Source of the DNA: Lingula anatina
Lineage: Eukaryota > Brachiopoda > Lingulata > Lingulida > Lingulidae
Length of the DNA stretch: 32,395 nt
NCBI RefSeq assembly: GCF_001039355.2
Contig: NW_019776080.1
Span: forward strand, 245,812 to 278,206
Direction: 5' to 3'
Below the pieces are notes generated by a model that had not been told where the DNA came from, did no database searches, and saw nothing but the letters and a program-made list of their open reading frames with translations. Positions 29,101 to 32,395 of this stretch are shown in pieces (the stretch's first letter is position 1; every line of letters starts with the position of its first letter). The translations under genes and the position numbers were made by a program.

Positions 29101-31934
29101 GATATGACTGCCAAGATGAGTGGGGTAAGATATTAGTTTTGATTACTGAGGTAAGCATTGTTTAGTTGGGTATCATTGCTGCACTCTAAAGCATAGGTTG
29201 CATTTGGGCACGAAGGACAGTGATTGTGTTAACTATTATCTCGAAAATGAAAATTGACATAATGACAGGCCGGGAAAGATCAATATTTCAATTTTTCATT
29301 GAGATAATAAGAGAATTGTGACCCATATGTTCACTGAAAAATAATTATAATATATTTTGGTAAAATTATTATAAAGTATAGTGTGTGTTGGTAGATAAAT
29401 GTCATATTTATATGATCTTCATGTCCATTAAAGTCACTATCTTGTGTTTCTTAGTTTGCTGTCCAGCTATATATATTCATTCCAATGCCACCCCTACAGG
29501 TTGCTGAGAGACACGATGCTGTGATGAAACTGAAAGCTGAGACGAGAACGCTGGAAGACAAACACAGCGAGGCGCTGGCCACGGCTCACCACAGGGGAGA
29601 GGTCATAAAGCAACTGAGAGAGGAGCTAAAGGAAACTGGGAGACGGGGCTCAGAGAGCCAGGAAAGGAAGACAGTAATTGAGAAAGAACTGCAGAGCTTG
29701 GAGCAGAAGTATCAGGAACAACTTAGACAAGTATGGTGAAAGAAATCATAATTGGTATTCCAACATTGGTTCTGAAAACTAAGACTTCACAAAGAAAAAA
29801 GGGGGAAAGAAACAGAGAGTTTGAAAACAGTTTGAACACATTTTTAGCAAATGTCAAATTGTGGGAAAAGAAAAAAAAAACAGTTCACAGAGAAAAATGA
29901 AAAAAATGTCAATATTTGTATCAATTATGTTTGTTTGGTAGCTTTTGCTTTCCTTTAAACTTCAACTGTGCCGTTACAAGTCAAAGGCTGGAGGGTGTGT
30001 CCCAAGTTGCCATCTGGTGGGTCATTTTTAAAACTTTTTAATCGTTTCAGATTGACCGCTTGGAGACAGAGGTTCAGGAGAAGGATCTAACCCTCAGTCA
30101 ACAGGACACTATCTACAGGTCAGAGGTCGCCGAGAAGGAGGACCTCATCACCAAGCTACAGGCTGATATACTGTCACTTAAGGACAAGCACCAACAAGGC
30201 AGTGAACAGGTAAACAGGAAGGGTTTCAGAAAAGCAGAACAGGAAATCCTTGAAATAGTTGCTTTTTAATTAAAGTAGGTGTTGAATGCATGTGACGTTT
30301 ATGCAGTTACTGTGTACATTGGTCAAAAGTTCAAATCTGGTCTAAAAAAATTCAGACCAGTCGAAATTTTTGTNGTCTGGTCTAAAAAAATTCAGACCAA
30401 TCGAAATTTTTGTTTTAATTCTTTTCAAACAGTCTTTCTTCTGAATGGTATTTGAGTACAAATCACAACTATTTGATACAAACTGGAAAAAAATTTCCTC
30501 CCCATTAGCTTGCATCCTCCTTGGCCAAAAGCCTTCATCAGACTGACATGAGTAGATGTTGTTACTTAATGACCGCTAGGTGAAATAGCAGCCAGGACCC
30601 TGTAGTAATTGTTGGGTAAATCGGCCCCCTGTCCCTATTCATGGATGGCTAATGACAGCTGATGTCGCTTACCTCTCATGTATTCCATGGGATGTCAGAT
30701 GACTTGTATTCAAGGATCTTGGTTGAATTACACAAGCTAATGTACGATGAGGAAAAATGACAGTTATTATTTGTAATCTATCTTTTGGCTGTCTCCAGAT
30801 CCTAGGCAAGGAGGAGGCAATCCGGGGTCTACAGACCCAGCTCCAGGGGGTCCAGGATGAGGTGGCCAGGAAGGAGCAGACGATACACAAGATGGAGGTG
30901 AACCTGATGAATGCTCAAGAAGAGAGCAGGAGATTAAAGGATGATGTGAGTGACGTCTGCTGAAAACTTTTATTCTGAATATTTCTCAAGTGATAAAAAA
31001 TAATCTCAGAGATAAAGAAATTATGTATAGAGAGAGTAGTCAAGATACTGAAATGAAATTCCTTTTACCCATATTATAGGTCAAAAAGGTGGACAACACA
31101 GATGCAATTTGTTAAAGTTTTTTTTTTTTTCTTTTGTACTTAGTTACATAATTTAGACATAATGCATATATGCTAAAGACCACGTGTAGAATATTTTATT
31201 GAATTGATTTGGTTAACATCAAGATTTGCATAAATTGTGAATAAAATGTTTATTTACATAGATTTGGATTAAATGGTCAAATTGTTAATTAGTTTTCTAA
31301 ATGTGTATATTTTAGCTGTCAAGGCGCGACATCACAGTCCAGCAGTTGGAGAACGACCTGAATGTTGTCCGCAAGCAGTACAAGGAGGCTGTGGAGGAAA
31401 ATGGCCGCCTGGAGGCCAGGGTGCAGGCGTTTGCCATCAACGCACAGAGTGACAAGGACGTCTTGTCTGCTGAGGTGAGCAATTTCTTCTCTCAGTGGGA
31501 TAAAGATGTAGAAGATTGTCTGTGTTATATTGATGACAAAAATATAGAAAAATTATTGAATTTCATTATATATGGATAAGTTTAAGGTTTTGTTTTTTTT
31601 TTTTTCTTTTAAGTAGAAGAATGAAAAACAGTTGCCTTGCATAGTGTATTATTGTGGTTATTGTTGTTGTTGTTGTTATTGTATACAGACAAAGATAAAG
31701 AGATTAAAAAAGGTCAGCTTAATATAGTTAAATGGCATTATCTTAGTATATTATTAATGGTCTGCCTTTCCTTCTTGAAATAAAAAAATAAAATGATACA
31801 GATTGTTAACATATGAATCCAAGAATTTTATGTCTCCTATGTGTATTCAGGTGAAGAGGCGTGAGGAGGCGATACAGAGACTGAAGATGGACTATGTGGA
31901 GATGCAGGAGACCAACAGCAAGTATGAAGAGCAG
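7463..31934 (+). CDS. Long coiled-coil protein built of 28-residue exon modules (partial, 3' open)
   Basis: At least 19 exons splice in one frame to about 748 residues before the window ends. After a 31-residue basic N-terminus, a 28-residue helix and a non-coiled stretch (LINVIGFARTTGGWE, FDQVFGPWEEIEKT), the protein is continuous heptad-repeat coiled coil without signal peptide or membrane segment. From 12602 onward all exons are phase 0-0 and start with a hydrophobic 'a' residue followed by a loose consensus: hydrophobic-x-x-x-[DE]-x-x-[IV]-x-x-L. Most lengths are 28 residues or sums with 21/25-residue variants (28, 49, 53, 56, 77). I do not recognise the family. PMFBP1-like and centrosomal/Golgi coiled-coil proteins are possible, but coiled coils give weak homology. 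A structural scaffold role is inference. The gene uses at least two start regions (7463/7799 and 15278). Window coordinates include one exon probably duplicated by the assembly. Confidence 0.8.
7799..7891 (+). CDS. Coiled-coil gene, alternative first exon B
   Basis: Second copy of the twin first exon: ATG at 7799, 31 codons, donor GGG|GTAATA in phase 0, with an in-frame TAG 15 bases upstream. It differs from copy A at only six residues (Y/N, H/D, A/V, H/N, E/G plus silent changes elsewhere would give five; counted by eye). It keeps length, start and splice site despite heavily diverged flanks. Confidence 0.6.
8085..8099. repeat. Poly-G tract
   Basis: A run of about 15 G residues in the intron between first exon B and the exon at 8623, followed by a short GA-rich stretch. 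Confidence 0.9.
8623..8706 (+). CDS. Coiled-coil exon, 28 residues
   Basis: Acceptor TGTTTCAG, donor GAA|GTGAGT, phase 0-0, 84 nt. Charged helix containing EYMGKAKDYEREMRAV. It is the first helical exon after the twin starts. It contains an internal ATG at 8629, but the strong acceptor argues for an upstream exon. Confidence 0.85.
8987..9118 (+). CDS. Coiled-coil exon with conserved-looking non-coiled end
   Basis: Acceptor TCTTTCAG, donor GAG|GTAAGT, 44 codons, phase 0-0. It starts as helix (DLQETLDRCESENAVLRDKN) and then turns into a Gly/Trp-containing stretch LINVIGFARTTGGWE. The last 30 bases and the donor are echoed in the adjacent minisatellite. Confidence 0.87.
9090..9500. repeat. About 45-bp minisatellite overlapping an exon end and its donor
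   Basis: Degenerate direct repeats of a unit like AGGACAACCTAAGGGTGGGAGGTAGGTTTTGCAC, spaced about 45 bp (for example near 9328, 9372, 9417 and 9468). The same sequence appears at the exon 3' end and donor (AGGACAACAGGAGGGTGGGAG|GTAAGTTTG at about 9099-9127). The repeat therefore seems seeded from the exon/intron junction. Confidence 0.75.
9997..10253. mobile_element. Palindromic MITE, Harbinger-like, copy 2
   Basis: A 257-bp palindrome of the same family as 5220-5480, with GGCTTCGTTCACATG termini and TTA duplications at 9994-9996 and 10254-10256. The core GCAGCGCGAGCCAGTTAC pairs with its reverse complement across a small loop. Arms of the two copies differ by scattered substitutions. It is inserted in the intron between the exons at 8987 and 11080. 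Confidence 0.82.
11080..11150 (+). CDS. Coiled-coil gene exon, non-coiled segment
   Basis: Acceptor TTTCCAG, donor AAAAC|GTGAGT. It encodes IDDLVFKEVTFDQVFGPWEE and IEK plus two bases of a Thr codon. This phase-2 exit is the only non-phase-0 junction seen in the gene. The aromatic, Gly-Pro-Trp content breaks the coiled coil and may be a small globular or binding motif. Confidence 0.85.
11170..11400. repeat. Degenerate about 45-bp tandem repeat
   Basis: Four to five decayed units resembling TTCACACTAGAATGAAATAA follow the donor at 11151, starting near 11172, 11220, 11264 and later. They are much more degenerate than the other minisatellites in this gene. Confidence 0.5.
11554..11689 (+). CDS. 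Coiled-coil exon, 45 codons
   Basis: Acceptor ATTCCAG, donor CAG|GTCAGT. One base completes Thr, then 45 codons include KSSEEVLEGHVEDLKQQL, ARDDLIERLQKELRKVQTEH and RTTVNQ. The last 28 residues form a full module starting at LRARDDLIERL. Confidence 0.9.
11714..12385. repeat. 25-bp minisatellite, about 27 units
   Basis: Tandem units close to CCAGTGGTCACCGTTG followed by TTATATTGG, 25-bp period, from just after the donor at 11690 to 12385. Because 25 is not a multiple of 3, one 75-nt super-period covers all three frames, which explains several overlapping long ORFs here. These are not genes. Confidence 0.95.
12602..12769 (+). CDS. Coiled-coil exon, 56 residues (28+28)
   Basis: Acceptor CCTTCAG, donor GAG|GTGAGT, 168 nt, phase 0-0. 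Two modules: one begins VTQKDTVLGSIRSSL at residue 1, the other LTDKDISIMKLKSDL at residue 29. Each has hydrophobics at a/d positions. Confidence 0.92.
12770..12862. repeat. GA-rich purine tract
   Basis: About 90 bp almost entirely purine (GAGAG and GGGGG runs) directly after the donor at 12770, on the coding strand. Confidence 0.85.
13074..13106. repeat. Poly-T tract
   Basis: A run of 33 T within the intron 5' of the exon at 13312. Confidence 0.95.
13312..13458 (+). CDS. Coiled-coil exon, 49 residues (21+28)
   Basis: Acceptor CTTACCAG, donor GAA|GTAGGT, 147 nt, phase 0-0. LQSRDRKMNNVTAQLRDLNN starts module one, and LTLKDAESDNQVHTIQML starts the second at residue 22. Confidence 0.9.
13583..13740. 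mobile_element. 158-bp MITE with 9-bp target duplication
   Basis: Terminal inverted repeats GGGGCCGTAGGGATAGTCCG and the complement of CGGACTATCGAGACGCCCCC enclose internal copies of the GAAGGTTCATTG motif. Direct flanks GTTTTATTT at 13574-13582 and 13741-13749 are identical, giving a 9-bp target duplication. That size is seen in Mutator-like and Merlin-like families. No coding capacity. Confidence 0.75.
13750..15240. other. Intron and upstream region of the internal start exon
   Basis: AT-rich intron to about 14400, then a somewhat GC-richer stretch (about 14570-15090) before the start exon at 15278. The latter is likely promoter and/or 5' UTR of the short isoform. I could not identify a TATA box or an upstream splice junction with confidence. 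The small ORFs in both strands here show no recognisable similarity. Confidence 0.4.
15278..15538 (+). CDS. Internal start exon of a shorter coiled-coil isoform
   Basis: ATG at 15278 has A at -3 and an in-frame TAA at 15254-15256. It opens 87 codons ending at TCT|GTAAGC in phase 0, compatible with the acceptor at 15975. The N-terminus is MTEVEIPARKISSTSTSGSD, then an acidic Ser/Thr-rich segment (TASTDESGFEEADHDVTFTD), then LGMASYFLRLEKGEYDKN. It is disordered-looking rather than coiled coil and matches no family I know. An ordinary internal exon is unlikely, since no acceptor precedes it in frame. Splicing to the downstream modules would give an isoform lacking about 277 N-terminal residues. 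Confidence 0.72.
15623..15658. repeat. Poly-T/poly-G junction
   Basis: T26 followed directly by G10. The allelic copy at 17552-17571 has T8 G12, and a third unrelated T13 G12 lies at 23143-23167. Confidence 0.9.
15975..16058 (+). CDS. Coiled-coil exon, 28-residue module
   Basis: Acceptor TTTGCAG, donor GAT|GTAAGT, 84 nt, phase 0-0. VSRCEDLIRQLRTELGRAND followed by DRKRSDDD: one complete four-heptad module. An identical exon lies at 17889-17972 in the probable duplicate copy. Confidence 0.93.
16912..16972. repeat. (CA)n microsatellite
   Basis: Interrupted CA repeat. The copy at 18826-18887 in the duplicated block is slightly different in length and interruption. Confidence 0.95.
17467..17467. 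other. Single-base assembly gap (N)
   Basis: The lone N sits exactly at the junction of the two near-identical 1.9-kb copies, so it is probably a contig join rather than an ambiguous base. Confidence 0.9.
17889..17972 (+). CDS. Duplicate of the 28-residue exon at 15975 (probably allelic)
   Basis: Same encoded sequence and splice sites as 15975-16058. If the 1.9-kb repeat is an assembly artefact, this exon should be counted only once in the protein. If the repeat is real, the coiled coil gains one extra identical four-heptad module without a frame change. Confidence 0.6.
18826..18887. repeat. (CA)n microsatellite, second copy
   Basis: Counterpart of 16912-16972 in the duplicated block, with CACACG/GTGCAC at its left end. 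Confidence 0.95.
19901..19984 (+). CDS. Coiled-coil exon, 28-residue module
   Basis: Acceptor ACCTCCAG, 84 nt, phase 0-0: VSHYERRIRALETELRDSQE then QKRRVYDE. The proposed donor GAG|GTGAAG is weak, but it is chosen because it gives exactly 28 residues like its neighbours. Without splicing the frame runs 14 more codons to TGA at 20027-20029. Confidence 0.82.
20455..20613 (+). CDS. Coiled-coil exon, 53 residues (25+28)
   Basis: Acceptor GCCACAG, donor AAG|GTAATG, 159 nt, phase 0-0. It starts IGALQTKLRESGRSG. The second module starts at residue 26 with LARRDDTIQKLRNEV. The same 25+28 layout recurs in the exons at 30051 and 31316. Confidence 0.92.
20995..21057 (+). CDS. Coiled-coil exon, 21 residues (three heptads)
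   Basis: Acceptor ATTTCAG, donor GAG|GTGAGA, 63 nt, phase 0-0: LDSQERKIHSLESQYKDKLE then E. The last 14 residues resemble the end of the exon at 29500 (LQSLEQKYQEQLRQ). Confidence 0.88.
21058..22125. other. Intron, nothing recognised
   Basis: About 1.1 kb of AT-rich intron with no exon, repeat array or RNA gene I can support. Confidence 0.5.
22126..22158 (+). CDS. Possible 33-nt microexon (11 residues)
   Basis: A pyrimidine-rich tract ending TTGTTGTAG, 11 codons (SLAESLTLTTQ), then CAG|GTAAAT, phase 0-0. Eleven residues is one hendecad (three helical turns), which would keep a hydrophobic stripe in register as a local stutter. It may be an optional exon or a chance splice-site pair. Confidence 0.35.
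22739..22990. repeat. Imperfect 250-bp inverted repeat (hairpin)
   Basis: The left arm, starting GCTCATTCCCAATGAAGCTA, pairs with the right arm ending near 22990 (reverse complement GCTCATTCCCAATAGAACTA). Pairing extends over about 85 bp, including ATTGATCCAACT, GGAACTC and GAATG blocks. It is intronic. Origin could be a decayed MITE or a local inverted duplication. Short ORFs on both strands are mirror images of the arms. Confidence 0.65.
23100..23167. repeat. (TTTA)n followed by T13 and G12
   Basis: A TTTA/TTAT microsatellite runs into a poly-T/poly-G junction ending at GGATCC. Confidence 0.9.
23740..23823 (+). CDS. Coiled-coil exon, 28-residue module
   Basis: Acceptor ATTTTAG, 84 nt, phase 0-0: IQHSEMRIRHLEQELDTTQR then YLDESRTE. 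The donor GAG|GTTGGT is weak, but the 28-residue length supports it. Confidence 0.87.
23824..25201. other. Intron; poly-C at 24647-24675
   Basis: AT-rich intron with a C-rich run (about C14-A-C10) at 24647-24675. No exon was recognised. Confidence 0.5.
25202..25285 (+). CDS. Coiled-coil exon, 28-residue module
   Basis: Acceptor GTATCTAG, donor CAG|GTAACA, 84 nt, phase 0-0: VNTRQAQMARMEGEMHSLQT then RHAEAVSQ. Met replaces Ile/Leu at several core positions. Confidence 0.9.
25286..26918. other. Intron before assembly gap; nothing recognised
   Basis: AT-rich intron with a poly-T run at 25592-25614 and a C run ending at the gap. No exon was recognised. A further module could be hidden in the gap that follows. 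Confidence 0.45.
26919..27395. other. 477-base assembly gap (N)
   Basis: Unsequenced stretch flanked by poly-C on the left and TATTTATT microsatellite on the right, within the intron between the exons at 25202 and 28712. Long ORFs spanning it are artefacts. Confidence 0.98.
27396..27441. repeat. (TTTA)n microsatellite at gap edge
   Basis: Right border of the assembly gap. Confidence 0.9.
27442..28711. other. Intron after gap, nothing recognised
   Basis: About 1.27 kb of AT-rich intron. Short ORFs on both strands show no recognisable similarity. Confidence 0.45.
28712..28786 (+). CDS. Coiled-coil exon, 25-residue module
   Basis: Acceptor TTGTCCAG, donor GAG|GTAAGA, 75 nt, phase 0-0: IDKLQESLDKLQASSKDTRD then ALTAE. 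The 25-residue length equals the first half of the 53-residue exons. Its last bases and donor (GCTGAG|GTAAG) recur as the repeat unit of the minisatellite that follows. Confidence 0.88.
28820..29155. repeat. 34-bp minisatellite of splice-donor-like units
   Basis: About ten units of roughly GATTGTGTTAGATGTGACTG followed by CTGAGGTGAACT, with a strict 34-bp period. The GAG|GT-like step falls at 28844, 28878, 28912, 28946, 28980, 29014, 29048, 29082, 29116 and 29151. Most units keep a 5' splice-site-like core, and the one at 28946 reads GAG|GTAAGT. Confidence 0.9.
29235..29310. repeat. Short inverted repeat
   Basis: ATTATCTCGAAAATGAAAAT near 29235 pairs with ATTTTTCATTGAGATAAT ending near 29310, giving an imperfect hairpin of about 20-bp arms in the intron before the exon at 29500. 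Confidence 0.55.
29500..29730 (+). CDS. Coiled-coil exon, 77 residues (28+28+21)
   Basis: Acceptor CCCTACAG, donor CAA|GTATGG, 231 nt (11 heptads), phase 0-0. It opens VAERHDAVMKLKAETRTLED. A second module lies near residue 29 (HHRGEVIKQLREEL), and the end (LQSLEQKYQEQLRQ) matches the end of the 21-residue exon at 20995. It is the longest exon of the array and appears to be fused modules. Confidence 0.93.
30051..30209 (+). CDS. Coiled-coil exon, 53 residues (25+28)
   Basis: Acceptor CGTTTCAG, donor CAG|GTAAAC, 159 nt, phase 0-0. It opens IDRLETEVQEKDLTLSQQDT. The second module starts at residue 26 (VAEKEDLITKLQADI). Confidence 0.92.
30336..30413. repeat. 38-bp direct duplication around a single N
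   Basis: 30336-30373 and 30376-30413 are the same 38 bp with one mismatch, separated by N at 30374 and one base. Each copy contains a small hairpin (TGGTCT...AGACCA). This looks like overlapping contig ends that were abutted rather than merged. Confidence 0.8.
30799..30945 (+). CDS. Coiled-coil exon, 49 residues (21+28)
   Basis: Acceptor TCTCCAG, donor GAT|GTGAGT, 147 nt, phase 0-0. It opens ILGKEEAIRGLQTQLQGVQD. The second module starts at residue 22 (VARKEQTIHKMEVNL). Confidence 0.92.
31316..31474 (+). CDS. Coiled-coil exon, 53 residues (25+28)
   Basis: Acceptor ATTTTAG, donor GAG|GTGAGC, 159 nt, phase 0-0. It opens LSRRDITVQQLENDLNVVRK. The second module from residue 26 (VEENGRLEARVQAF) is more degenerate. 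Confidence 0.92.
31851..31934 (+). CDS. Coiled-coil exon, 28-residue module; last exon in window
   Basis: Acceptor GTATTCAG, donor CAG|GTAGGA, 84 nt, phase 0-0: VKRREEAIQRLKMDYVEMQE then TNSKYEEQ. The strong donor shows that the gene continues beyond the window. Confidence 0.92.
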
Positions 31935-32395
31935 GTAGGAATAATGTGAAGAATAATGTGGAGTCAACTTAAAATTTATGGTAGAAAAATGTCAGCTCTG
32001 CATAAAAAGAGATTTTGACCCTTCGTTAAAGGCACCAAGGACCTAAATCATGCGAATGGCTCCTTTCTTTAACCATCATTAAATGAGTATCAGTTAAAAA
32101 GCTGTTTCATCGAACATGAAGTTAGATAATTGCTAAATTCAAACAATTTGATCATATGTATTTGTCATTTTGAAAGATACACCTGAAAAAGACTATGTAA
32201 AAGTTCTGAAAGCAAGGTTAAGTGACAGGATACATCTCCATTGTTTAGCTTGATAACAAGGAAGTTTAGGCAGTTGTAGATATAGGAGATATAATTTTTT
32301 TTTTTTTTACATTCTACCTTACATTTTTTGATGTAGGTTTTGTCTGTTTATAAATTAATCCATATGTAGATAAATATTTTCGAGAAGTTTCCGCA
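31935..32395. other. Intron to end of window
   Basis: AT-rich, no exon recognised. It contains a short poly-T run near 32298. Confidence 0.5.

Noticed and set aside
28826-29158. 110-codon minus-strand ORF
   Set aside because: It is a shadow of the 34-bp minisatellite.
30500-30560. Minus-strand CTGATGAAGGC...GGCC resembling a hammerhead ribozyme core or Penelope-type repeat end
   Set aside because: The required GAAA after stem II is replaced by AAGG, and I could not find pairing stems I and III. At most it is a decayed relic.

Overview
This is an intron-rich, AT-rich animal (metazoan) genomic window. Short GC-richer exons with GT/AG borders sit in AT-rich introns full of microsatellites, minisatellites and small inverted-repeat transposons. 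The protein content points to a marine invertebrate, perhaps a mollusc or other lophotrochozoan, but the sequence alone does not settle the lineage. There are no bacterial-style genes, and I recognise no tRNA or rRNA. All supported coding sequence is on the + strand.

Region 1 (about 1-5136) holds ten exons, one tentative, from the middle of an otoferlin-type (type II) ferlin: C2C, then a FerA-like helical segment, then FerB. Both ends of the gene are missing. The exons join in frame (493 codons from 1396, 506 with the tentative first exon). No exon for the C-terminal C2 domains or the membrane anchor appears after FerB. Eighty-three bases after the last exon lies a 261-bp palindromic transposon with a TTA target duplication.

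Region 2 (about 5137-7462) is a spacer with no exon I recognise. It ends in a 336-bp tandem duplication whose two copies each carry a 31-codon first-exon candidate (7463-7555 and 7799-7891). Both end in a phase-0 donor that joins in frame to the next gene.

Region 3 (7463 to beyond the end) is a long coiled-coil gene of unknown function, about 748 codons inside the window and open at the 3' end. From 12602 onward every intron is in phase 0, and each exon starts at a hydrophobic heptad 'a' position. Exon lengths decompose into a 28-residue (84-nt) module with 21- and 25-residue variants. A separate start exon at 15278-15538 implies an internal promoter and a shorter isoform with its own acidic, Ser/Thr-rich N-terminus. 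Three introns carry minisatellites, and two of these appear to have grown out of the exon-end/5' splice-site sequence itself.

Assembly caveats: a single N at 17467 separates two nearly identical 1.9-kb copies (15539-17466 and 17468-19378), which duplicate one exon and look like unmerged haplotype contig ends. A single N at 30374 shows the same pattern over 38 bp. A 477-base gap (26919-27395) interrupts the intron between two coiled-coil exons.
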